Assembly (NCBI GenBank): GCA_002311645.1
Contig: DBYW01000034.1
Coordinates: forward strand, 174,603-238,602
Length of the DNA stretch: 64,000 nt
Direction of reading: 5' to 3'
From: Bacteroidales bacterium UBA1176
GTDB taxonomy: Bacteria; Bacteroidota; Bacteroidia; Bacteroidales; WCHB1-69
The notes under the pieces are model-generated. The model saw nothing but the letters and a program-made list of their open reading frames with translations. It was not told the origin of the DNA and did not search any database. Each line of letters opens with the position of its first letter. Within the stretch, counting starts at the first letter, position 1. Shown in pieces: positions 56,954-64,000 of the stretch. The position numbers and the translations under genes were made by a program.

Positions 56954-57639
56954 TTTTGGGCTAAATAAAGGGTTGTGATGCCGAAAGTCATCGTTTGGAA
57001 TGTGATATTATGGAAGCCCGCGTCCTGCAGGTGCTGCACAAAACCCTCTCCCCACACGAAGTTTTTGACACTCAGGTTGAGATATGTGTATGCCGTTGGG
57101 TCTTGGCTCACCTTCCTGCCGATGGCAGGCATTATTTTGGTAAAATAGAAATCGTAGAAAAAACGGATGATCTTGTTGTCGGGATAAGAGAATTCGAGAA
57201 TGAGGAGTTGTCCGCCGGGACGGAGCGCGCGGTGCATCTCTCGCAAGCCACGGTCGAGGTCGGAAAAATTGCGCACCCCGTAAGCGCAGGTCACAGCGTC
57301 GAAATGGCCATCGGGACAGGATAAATCCAAGACATTGCCCGATTCCAGCCGGATGCGGTCGTCTAACTGCCTCTTCCCCACCTTCTCCCTGCCGATACGC
57401 AGCATCTCTTCGGAGAGGTCGATGCCCGTAACATGGTGTGCCTTTCTCTGCCTTACCATTTCGATGGCAAGGTCGGCAGTGCCCACGGCCACATCAAGAG
57501 CCTTGTCGCAAGGCGTGAGCTTGCGCACGGCACGTCTGCGCCATCTTCGATCAGCGTTGAAGGAAAGCAGATGGTTGAGCCGGTCGTAGGTGCCCGCAAT
57601 GCGGTTGAAGAGGTGGCCGATGTTGCCTTCTATTCCCAT
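56950..57639 (-). CDS. menG: Demethylmenaquinone methyltransferase (UbiE/MenG)
   Basis: A 229-residue SAM-dependent methyltransferase that performs the last step of menaquinone synthesis. Motif I reads [16 protein letters not shown], preceded by the family signature [20 protein letters not shown] (residues ~11-30). Further motifs are [17 protein letters not shown] and [20 protein letters not shown]. It acts at the membrane on the product of MenA, the next gene. The start overlaps the end of guaA by 10 bases. Confidence 0.95.
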   Translation of the reverse strand: MGIEGNIGHLFNRIAGTYDRLNHLLSFNADRRWRRRAVRKLTPCDKALDVAVGTADLAIEMVRQRKAHHVTGIDLSEEMLRIGREKVGKRQLDDRIRLESGNVLDLSCPDGHFDAVTCAYGVRNFSDLDRGLREMHRALRPGGQLLILEFSYPDNKIIRFFYDFYFTKIMPAIGRKVSQDPTAYTYLNLSVKNFVWGEGFVQHLQDAGFHNITFQTMTFGITTLYLAQK

Positions 57640-59234
57640 TCAATCGTGGCGGGCGGTTTGGAACTGATGTCATAGCAGACGCGGTTGACGCCCTTGACCT
57701 TGTTGATGATGTCGTTGGAAACCTTGGCCATGAACTCATAGGGCAGATGGGCCCAATCGGCGGTCATCGCATCGGTGCTGGTGACGGCGCGCAGGGCCAC
57801 GGCGCGCTCGTAGGTGCGCTCGTCGCCCATCACGCCCACGCTCTTGATGGGCAGCAGGATGACGCCGGCCTGCCAGATCTGGTCGTAGAGGGAGACCTCA
57901 ATCTCACCGTTGGTCATATTGGCGGGCACACCGGCGGCGAGCACCTTGCGGGCCTCTTCGCCGGAGAGCTTGACCTTCCAGTCGCGCAGCCCCTGGATGA
58001 AGATGTCGTCGGCGTCTTGGAGGATGCGCACCTTGTCGCGGGTGATGTCGCCGAGGATGCGCACGGCGAGGCCGGGACCCGGGAAGGGATGGCGGGTGAT
58101 GAGGTGCTCGGGCATACCCAGTTGGCGTCCCACGCGGCGCACCTCGTCCTTGAAGAGCCACTTGAGAGGTTCGCAGAGCTTGAGGTGCATCTTCTCAGGC
58201 AGTCCGCCCACGTTGTGATGGCTTTTGATGACCATTCCGGTGATGCTGAGACTCTCGATGCGGTCGGGATATATGGTGCCTTGGGCCAGCCATTTGGCAT
58301 CGGTGATTTTCTGGGCCTCGGCATTGAAGACATCAATGAAGCCTGCACCGATGATCTTGCGCTTGCGCTCCGGTTCCGTGACGCCCTCCAGTTCGCGGAA
58401 GAACTTCTCGCTGGCGTCCACACCGATGACGTTGAGGCCTAATCCCTCGTAGTCGCGCATCACGTTCTCAAACTCGTTTTTGCGGAGCAGTCCGTGATCC
58501 ACGAAGATGCAGGTGAGGTTAGGTCCGATGGCCTTGTGCAGCAACACAGCGCACACGGAGGAATCGACACCGCCGGAGAGACCGAGGATGACGCGGTCAT
58601 TGCCGATCTGCTGTTTGAGTTCGGCCACGGTGGTCTCCACGAAGGAGGCGGGGCTCCAGGTCTGGTGGCCGCCGCAGATGCCGACCACGAAGTTCTTGAG
58701 CAGTTGCGTGCCCTGGGTGGTGTGGAACACTTCAGGGTGGAACTGTACGCCCCAGACCGGCTCACCCTCAAACTGGTAGGCGGCGAACTCCACCTTGTCG
58801 GTGGAAGCGATGCGACGGCAGTTGTCGGGAAGTTTGGTGATGGTGTCGCCGTGGCTCATCCAGACTTGGGTGTGCGGCTCCAGGCCTTGGAGCAGGGGGT
58901 TGTCGTGCTCAAAAGAGGACAAGTTGGCGCGGCCGTACTCGCGGCTGCCGGCGGGTTCCACGCTTCCGCCGGTGGTGTAGGCCATGAACTGGGCACCGTA
59001 GCAGATGCCCAGAATGGGCAGGCGTCCGCGGATACCCGACAAGTCCACCTTGAAGGCCTTCTCGTCATACACGCTGAAGGGCGATCCGCTCAGGATGACG
59101 CCGATGACGTCGGGGTCGTCGTGCGGGAATTTGTTATAGGGCACAATTTCGCAGAACATATCGAGTTCGCGAACCCGGCGGCCGATGAGCTGCGTGGTCT
59201 GGGATCCGAAGTCAAGAATGATGATTTTCTCCAT
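57630..59234 (-). CDS. guaA: GMP synthase (glutamine-hydrolysing)
   Basis: A 534-residue enzyme converting XMP to GMP. The N-terminal class I glutamine amidotransferase domain has [18 protein letters not shown], the catalytic Cys in [12 protein letters not shown] and the His/Glu pair in [10 protein letters not shown]. The ATP-pyrophosphatase domain has the PP-loop [16 protein letters not shown] at about residue 230, and the C-terminal dimerisation domain contains [16 protein letters not shown] and ends KPPATIEWE. The ATG at 59234 ([12 protein letters not shown]) is chosen because the longer frame upstream overlaps the promoter and carries no family sequence. It heads the guaA-menG-menA unit. 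Confidence 0.97.
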   Translation of the reverse strand: MEKIIILDFGSQTTQLIGRRVRELDMFCEIVPYNKFPHDDPDVIGVILSGSPFSVYDEKAFKVDLSGIRGRLPILGICYGAQFMAYTTGGSVEPAGSREYGRANLSSFEHDNPLLQGLEPHTQVWMSHGDTITKLPDNCRRIASTDKVEFAAYQFEGEPVWGVQFHPEVFHTTQGTQLLKNFVVGICGGHQTWSPASFVETTVAELKQQIGNDRVILGLSGGVDSSVCAVLLHKAIGPNLTCIFVDHGLLRKNEFENVMRDYEGLGLNVIGVDASEKFFRELEGVTEPERKRKIIGAGFIDVFNAEAQKITDAKWLAQGTIYPDRIESLSITGMVIKSHHNVGGLPEKMHLKLCEPLKWLFKDEVRRVGRQLGMPEHLITRHPFPGPGLAVRILGDITRDKVRILQDADDIFIQGLRDWKVKLSGEEARKVLAAGVPANMTNGEIEVSLYDQIWQAGVILLPIKSVGVMGDERTYERAVALRAVTSTDAMTADWAHLPYEFMAKVSNDIINKVKGVNRVCYDISSKPPATIEWE

Positions 59235-59260
59235 AAAATGTCGGTATAAATTTGAGGGCG

Positions 59261-59268
59261 CAAAGTTA
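59261..59268 (-). promoter_or_regulatory. -7 promoter box for the guaA-menG-menA unit
   Basis: Minus-strand TAACTTTG, a TAnnTTTG match, 26 bases upstream of the guaA ATG and 9 bases past the TonB-receptor stop. Confidence 0.6.
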
Positions 59269-59277
59269 TCAATTTTT

Positions 59278-61458
59278 TTAATACTCATAAAACACCTTCA
59301 CCCGAAATCCGAATCCCTGCATGGGGTAATTCCGGATGATCTCGTAATTCTTGTTGGCAAGGTTGAGCAATTCGCACTTGAACCCGATGGTGTGCGTGAC
59401 AACCTTATAAGCAAACGACATTTTGTTGCCCCCTTGTTTTTCAACTTTGCGCGCATTGTCGGTTTTGATGGCGTATTGATGCCCGATGGTGATGCTGTGG
59501 TCCGTATAGCCCGCCACGCGGTTGATGGGGATGTTCTGCCCCAAAGCATATCGCTCGCCCGCTAACAGCAGCGAGTACGAGAGGGTGATCCACGGCAGTT
59601 CCACGCTCACGCCCGTGGATCCAGACCAGACAGGCGTGTACGGAATCTGATGGTTGTAGGTCTTGCCCGTCGGGTCGGTGCGATCGACCGCCTTCTGGTA
59701 GGTGCAGTTGCCGTTGAAACGCAGGAAATAACCTTTCGAGAACTGGTACTGCAGATTGGCGTTGACCTCCGCACCCCCGATGAACACCTTGCCGTAGTTC
59801 AGCATGGTCCACGAGAAGAGGTTTCGCGCGGGGAAGGCCACGATCTTGTCCTTCACAATGTTGAAATAGCCGTCCACAGAGGCGGCGATATCCACGCGCC
59901 CATGCGCGAGATTGTCACGATTGTACACGACACCGAGATCCCATTGCTGGGTCTTCTCGGGATTCAGATTGAGGTTTCCCACCTCTCGGTAATAGAGGTC
60001 GTTGAAGGTGGGCATTCGGAAGATGTTCTTGTAAAAAGCCCTGAACGACAAATCCTTAGTGGCGGCCACTGCCACGCCCACCGTCGGGGAAAGGTGGAAA
60101 AAATTGTCTGCCTGTGTCCCCTGCGCCCAGTCGTGCACGGCGGTGAACAGCAAGTTGCCATGTACCTTCACAATCTGACCCTTATACAGCAGCGAAAGTG
60201 CCGCAAGAGAGGTGATACGCGAGGGATTTTCATAGTTTAGCGCATTGGATTTCAAAAAATTGTGGAACAAATCGTGGGAAAGGGCTATCTGTAGCCATTG
60301 GTCGCGCCCTTTTTTGCCGGCAAAAGGCAACGAGTACATCACCGTGTTGGAGAGGTAACCCTCTGTCTGCTTATAGTCGTTTTCAAGAAACCTCGCCGCG
60401 TTGAGGTATTCCGGATCGAGATAGTGCGTGTGATCATAGTTGAACTTGGCATTGAGCTGGTAGGCCCAATGGGTGTTAAAGAAGTTGCGGTAACTGAGCT
60501 GGCCAAAGGTGTTGCGATTGGAGAGACGCTGCGAGGAGTTGAGACTGTAAAACGTGGTGGCCGACGGCAGACCACGCTCCGAATCGTAATAATACCATTT
60601 GAAAGTCAGTTGCTGCTTGCTGTCGATTTTGAAGCATATATTGGCTTCGGCATTCCAAACGGTGACGTCCGAGTTTTGCCGCCGCTCACGCGAAACACTG
60701 TCGGTGACCCCGCCATAGTGTAAAAGATAAGGATAGTCGCCTTTAGAGGTGAGATAGGATGCAGAAATATTCCACACCAAGAAACGGTCATCCCGCTTGC
60801 GGCTTTTGATGAGGTTTTCCAAATAGACCTGCGGACTATATAAACCGTATGAACCGGCCAAAAAACCAACCTTCACTCCGAAAGGCTTATTGGGAATTTG
60901 AGATAATGTATTGATTTTTAACATATTGCTATATGAAAAAAATCTGGCAGGCACAAATATGCTGGAACTCATGCCAATTTCCAAGGCGATGGAGCGGACG
61001 TTTTCGAGGGATAGTTTGCCAAGGTCTATCTGACCGGTCTGGCAGTCGGTGAGGGGAACACCGTCGTAAATGACGCCCGTATGCTGGGAGCCGAGGCCGC
61101 GCACAGAGACGGTCTTCATGCCGCCCGTGCCGCCGTAGTCCTTGATGACCAATCCCGACATGTACTTGAGCGCATCGGAGAGTTGCAACGTGGGGAGTGC
61201 CTCCAACTGCTTGGGGGTGAGCTGCTGCACCACAGCAGCGTCTGCCGCTATGCGCACGGGCTGCTCCGTGGCAATGATTACCTCATTCAGCTGACGCTGC
61301 CGCACACTATCGGCCTCCTGACCGTACAAGGCCACCGCTACCAGAATCAGGATTATCGTAATGACGCACGACCGTGTACCACAACAATGTATATATGTAG
61401 AGACGGAGCGCGCCCCGTCTCTACAATAACATATCTTATGCAACCGGTTTTTACACAT
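59278..61458 (-). CDS. TonB-dependent outer-membrane receptor
   Basis: About 726 residues. The plug domain includes [38 protein letters not shown] and [20 protein letters not shown], followed by a 22-strand-type barrel and the usual C-terminal aromatic end (FRVKVFYEY). No SusD partner or carboxypeptidase-like N-terminal domain is present, so this is a BtuB/FepA-like receptor, not a SusC. The ligand is unknown. The 5' end is unusual: before the hydrophobic signal ([16 protein letters not shown]) lie residues encoded by the 28-bp palindrome at 61397, with no ATG/GTG/TTG between the palindrome and the signal. The ATG at 61458, overlapping the manC end by 8 bases, is the best available start; TTG at 61443 is another. 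Confidence 0.88.
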   Translation of the reverse strand: MCKNRLHKICYCRDGARSVSTYIHCCGTRSCVITIILILVAVALYGQEADSVRQRQLNEVIIATEQPVRIAADAAVVQQLTPKQLEALPTLQLSDALKYMSGLVIKDYGGTGGMKTVSVRGLGSQHTGVIYDGVPLTDCQTGQIDLGKLSLENVRSIALEIGMSSSIFVPARFFSYSNMLKINTLSQIPNKPFGVKVGFLAGSYGLYSPQVYLENLIKSRKRDDRFLVWNISASYLTSKGDYPYLLHYGGVTDSVSRERRQNSDVTVWNAEANICFKIDSKQQLTFKWYYYDSERGLPSATTFYSLNSSQRLSNRNTFGQLSYRNFFNTHWAYQLNAKFNYDHTHYLDPEYLNAARFLENDYKQTEGYLSNTVMYSLPFAGKKGRDQWLQIALSHDLFHNFLKSNALNYENPSRITSLAALSLLYKGQIVKVHGNLLFTAVHDWAQGTQADNFFHLSPTVGVAVAATKDLSFRAFYKNIFRMPTFNDLYYREVGNLNLNPEKTQQWDLGVVYNRDNLAHGRVDIAASVDGYFNIVKDKIVAFPARNLFSWTMLNYGKVFIGGAEVNANLQYQFSKGYFLRFNGNCTYQKAVDRTDPTGKTYNHQIPYTPVWSGSTGVSVELPWITLSYSLLLAGERYALGQNIPINRVAGYTDHSITIGHQYAIKTDNARKVEKQGGNKMSFAYKVVTHTIGFKCELLNLANKNYEIIRNYPMQGFGFRVKVFYEY
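61397..61424. repeat. 28-bp palindrome, copy 3, inside the receptor 5' end
   Basis: Arms GTAGAGACG and CGTCTCTAC enclose GAGCGCGCCC. It contributes about nine codons (CRDGARSVS) to the predicted N-terminus of the TonB receptor. Confidence 0.85.
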
Positions 61459-62545
61459 ATTTGTTGCCAAAATCCACCTGAACGTCCGCAACATATTGGC
61501 GGATTTGCTGTTCTTCGGATTTCTTGCAGATGAGGAGGATGTCGTTGTTCTCGACAACAATATAGTCTTCCAACCCTTGGATGACTACCACCTTGTTCTG
61601 GGGCGCGTGTACAATGCACTTGTTGGTGTCATAAATCTTGACATGATTGCCTGTGACAACATTCTTGTTGGCATCCTTTTTGCGCAATTCATACAAAGAG
61701 CCCCATGTGCCGAGGTCAGACCAACCGAAGTCAGTGGCAAAAACCTTGACGTTTTTGGCCTTCTCCATGATTCCGTAATCGATGGATATTTTCTTGCAAA
61801 TCTGATAAATTTGATCGATAAAATCCTCCTCTTTATCGGTATTGTATAGACCTTCCCCTTGCTTGAAGAGGTCGTCGATTTCAGGCAGGAACATCTCGAA
61901 AGCCTTTTGGATGGTAGGCAGCGACCACATGAAGATGCCTGCGTTCCACAGAAAATCGCCGCTCTCAATGAAGCTTTTGGCCATCTCCAATTCCGGTTTC
62001 TCGGTGAAAGTCTTCACATCGTAGATGGAGGGATTCTTGGCATAAAACTTGTCCTCGTCGTATTGGATATAGCCATAGCCGGTGTTGGGCGAGGAGGGAC
62101 GAATACCGAGGGTGAGCAGCCAATCGTTTTCGGCAGCAGCCTGAAGGCCTTCTTGGATGACAGAAACAAAGACATCCTCCTTGAGGATCACATGATCGGA
62201 AGGGGCGACAACGATGGTGGCCTTAGGATTGTGCGTCTTGATTTTGTAGTTGGCGTAGGCAATGCAGGGTGCCGTATTGCGGCGATAAGGCTCGAGGATG
62301 ATTTGTTCGTCTTTCAAGTCGGGCAACTGATTGCGCGTAATCTCCTTGTAAGCCTTGCTGGTGACAATATAGATGTTCTCCGGAGGACAAATCTTGGTAA
62401 AACGATTATACGTCTTTTGGATGAGGGTCTGTCCTTCGCCGAGGATATCAAGGAATTGCTTTGGGGTTGCACTATTGCTGAGGGGCCAAAAGCGTGTACC
62501 CACGCCACCGGCCATGATGACACAATAATAATTGGGATTTACCAT
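61451..62545 (-). CDS. manC: Mannose-1-phosphate guanylyltransferase
   Basis: A 364-residue nucleotidyltransferase that makes GDP-mannose for surface polysaccharide and fucose-type sugars. The N-terminal signature is VIMAGGVGTRFWPLSNSATP with PKQFLDILGEGQTLIQ (residues ~9-43), then IVAPSDHVIL and FTEKPELEMAKSFI. The domain ends in VFATDFGWSDLGTWGSLYEL. There is no C-terminal phosphomannose isomerase domain, so this is the single-function short form. It is followed, with overlap, by the TonB receptor. Confidence 0.95.
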   Translation of the reverse strand: MVNPNYYCVIMAGGVGTRFWPLSNSATPKQFLDILGEGQTLIQKTYNRFTKICPPENIYIVTSKAYKEITRNQLPDLKDEQIILEPYRRNTAPCIAYANYKIKTHNPKATIVVAPSDHVILKEDVFVSVIQEGLQAAAENDWLLTLGIRPSSPNTGYGYIQYDEDKFYAKNPSIYDVKTFTEKPELEMAKSFIESGDFLWNAGIFMWSLPTIQKAFEMFLPEIDDLFKQGEGLYNTDKEEDFIDQIYQICKKISIDYGIMEKAKNVKVFATDFGWSDLGTWGSLYELRKKDANKNVVTGNHVKIYDTNKCIVHAPQNKVVVIQGLEDYIVVENNDILLICKKSEEQQIRQYVADVQVDFGNKYV

Positions 62546-62594
62546 ATTTTTGTTTTTTATTGTTGCGGTGTTGTTGGTTGGTTATTGATTATTG

Positions 62595-62622
62595 GTAGAG
62601 ACGTTTCATGAAACGTCTCTAC
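62595..62622. repeat. 28-bp palindrome, copy 4
   Basis: A perfect palindrome with arms GTAGAGACG and CGTCTCTAC around TTTCATGAAA, in the gap between pgk and manC. Just before it lies a TTGTTGGTTGGTTATTG word run. Confidence 0.9.
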
Positions 62623-62642
62623 CTAACCGAAACGTCATTATT

Positions 62643-62670
62643 ATGGGGACGTTTCATAAAACGTCCCCAC
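62643..62670. repeat. 28-bp palindrome, copy 5 (arm variant)
   Basis: Arms ATGGGGACG and CGTCCCCAC enclose TTTCATAAAA. Relative to copy 4, both A-to-G changes in the left arm are matched by T-to-C changes in the right. It lies 48 bases from copy 4. Confidence 0.85.
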
Positions 62671-62692
62671 AATTACAATATTGTCCGCAATA

Positions 62693-63886
62693 TTAATTTT
62701 CATTCAATGCCTGGACGCCGGGGAGAACCTTGCCTTCGAGGTATTCAAGCATGGCACCGCCGCCCGTGCTGATGTAGGAGACATAGTCGCCGAGGTCGTA
62801 CTTGTTGATGGCCGCGATGGAATCGCCGCCGCCGATGACAGAGTAGGCACCGGCAAGGGTGGCGGCCGCCACGCTGATGGCCACAGCCTTGGTGCCCTTG
62901 CTGAACTTCTCCAGCTCGAACACACCCACCGGACCGTTCCAGAGGATGGTCTTGGACTCCTTCAGAACCTTGGCGAAACTGGCCTGAGTCTTCGGGCCGA
63001 TGTCGAGACCTTCCCAATTGTCGGGGATGTTGTTGTCTTCCGTGACGAGGATGTTGGCGTCGTCGCCGAACTTGTCGCCGCAGATGGTGTCGAGACGGCA
63101 GTAGAAGTTCTTGCCGGACTTCTTCACCTGGTCGAGGATCTCCTTGGCCACGGGCAGCATTTCGGGCTCAAAGAGCGACTTGCCGATGGTGTAGCCCATT
63201 GCGGCGAGGAAGGTGTAGCTCAAGCCGCCGCCCACGATGAGGTTATCGACTTTGGGCAGCAGGTTGGTGATGATGTTGATCTTGGTGGAGACCTTCGAGC
63301 CGCCAATGATGGCCGTGAAGGGGCGCTCCGGACCGTTGAGGACCTTCTCGAGGCTCATCACCTCGTTGTAGAGCAGGTAGCCGGCGAAGGCCTTGCCCGG
63401 GAAACAGCGGGCGATGGTGGCCGTGGAGGCGTGCTCGCGGTGCGCCGTGCCAAATGCGTCGTTCACATAGACATCACCCAGGCGTGCAATGGCCTTGGCA
63501 AAATCGGGGTCGCCCTTCTCCTCCTCGGCGTGGAAACGGAGGTTCTCCAACAAGGCGATGGAACCGGGCTTCAGACCGGCAATGACGTCAGCGGTTTTCG
63601 GATCCAGCACGTCGCCGGCAAAGACGACCTCCTGGCCTAATATTTCGGACACCTTGCCCACGATGTGGCGCAGCGAATATTTGTCGTTGGCCTCGCCTTT
63701 CGGGCGGCCGAGGTGCGACATCAGGATGATGGTGCCGCCATCGTTCAGTATTTTGGAAACGGTCTCTTTCGTGCGCACAATGCGGGTGACGTCGGTCACG
63801 TTGAAATTATCGTCCAAGGGAACGTTGTAGTCCACACGGATAAGGGCCTTCTGGTTTGCAAAATTAAATGAGTCTATTGATTTCAT
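62693..63886 (-). CDS. pgk: Phosphoglycerate kinase
   Basis: A 397-residue glycolytic enzyme. The N-terminal substrate domain includes ALIRVDYNVPLDDN, LMSHLGRPKG and GDVYVNDAFGTAHREHAS. The hinge and nucleotide domain include PFTAIIGGSKVSTKINII, NLIVGGGLSYTFLAAMGY, ILWNGPVGVFELEKFSKGT and the C-terminal VIGGGDSIAAI and YISTGGGAMLEYLEGK. All conserved substrate and ATP-binding segments appear intact. It acts in the cytoplasm. Confidence 0.97.
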   Translation of the reverse strand: MKSIDSFNFANQKALIRVDYNVPLDDNFNVTDVTRIVRTKETVSKILNDGGTIILMSHLGRPKGEANDKYSLRHIVGKVSEILGQEVVFAGDVLDPKTADVIAGLKPGSIALLENLRFHAEEEKGDPDFAKAIARLGDVYVNDAFGTAHREHASTATIARCFPGKAFAGYLLYNEVMSLEKVLNGPERPFTAIIGGSKVSTKINIITNLLPKVDNLIVGGGLSYTFLAAMGYTIGKSLFEPEMLPVAKEILDQVKKSGKNFYCRLDTICGDKFGDDANILVTEDNNIPDNWEGLDIGPKTQASFAKVLKESKTILWNGPVGVFELEKFSKGTKAVAISVAAATLAGAYSVIGGGDSIAAINKYDLGDYVSYISTGGGAMLEYLEGKVLPGVQALNEN

Positions 63887-63930
63887 TGTGATTATGTTTT
63901 ATAAAATTATACAATCATATTTCAAGGCGG

Positions 63931-63938
63931 CAAAATTA
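63931..63938 (-). promoter_or_regulatory. -7 promoter box for pgk
   Basis: Minus-strand TAATTTTG, a TAnnTTTG match, 44 bases upstream of the pgk ATG. Confidence 0.5.
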
Positions 63939-63958
63939 CACAAAATATCCTTACTATG

Positions 63959-64000
63959 TTACACCGCCACCTCTGCTTTGATGTGGGGGTGCGGGTCGTA
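63959..64000 (-). CDS. C-terminal end of a gene continuing beyond the window
   Basis: The minus-strand frame from the window edge reads YDPHPHIKAEVAV and stops at 63959. This is too short to identify. It would lie just upstream of pgk in the same direction, with the pgk promoter box in the 72-base gap. Confidence 0.45.
   Translation of the reverse strand, partial: YDPHPHIKAEVAV

Overview
The window looks like chromosome from a Bacteroidales-type bacterium (Bacteroidota), probably an uncultured gut or rumen lineage. The evidence is promoter -7 boxes of the TAnnTTTG kind in front of many genes, start codons without Shine-Dalgarno sites, secreted proteins ending in type IX secretion (T9SS) sorting domains, a CreD-family protein, a menaquinone pathway and an EF-G paralog of the Bacteroides EF-G2 type. 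The species cannot be named from the sequence alone.

Layout. 1-7.3 kb: the end of a subtilisin-like T9SS protease, tRNA-Phe, a nitrilase-family amidase, a C-terminal processing protease, DNA primase (dnaG), a YitT-family membrane protein and a MIP18/SufT-like protein. 7.3-8.2 kb: non-coding DNA with gene debris and an inverted repeat. 8.2-14.8 kb: an accessory block of related secreted proteins, including a beta-helix metalloprotease-like protein whose frame breaks near 12.6 kb and runs into a paralog of its upstream neighbour. 14.9-17.3 kb: a three-gene unit (membrane protein, winged-helix regulator, CreD) with two matching operator-like palindromes. 17.3-18.4 kb: a repeat-rich gap. 18.4-28.7 kb: mostly housekeeping genes (flavin reductase, universal stress protein, guaB, ridA, ABC-F ATPase, rsmE, an outer-membrane barrel, nfo, tRNA-Glu, EF-G2). 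This segment is flanked by inverted copies of one composite repeat. 29.2-36 kb: a secreted beta-helix/FISUMP protein, an orphan peptide-type ABC permease, a FemAB-like transferase and gpsA.

The main feature is at 36.1-55.8 kb: one minus-strand gene for a secreted protein of about 6,550 residues, currently split by a frameshift near 53.19 kb. From the N-terminus it carries a signal peptide, fibronectin-III, cleaved-adhesin, CUB-like and jelly-roll-like domains, then about 45 tandem ~49-residue repeats each with a conserved cysteine pair, six interspersed Ig-like blocks, and a T9SS C-terminal domain. It reads as a very long anchored surface adhesin.

56-64 kb: overlapping guaA, menG and menA, a TonB-dependent receptor, manC, pgk and the tail of one more gene, all on the minus strand.

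Small palindromic repeats recur across the window. One 28-bp family has five copies with matched changes in the two arms. No CRISPR array, insertion sequence, phage or rRNA operon was seen.
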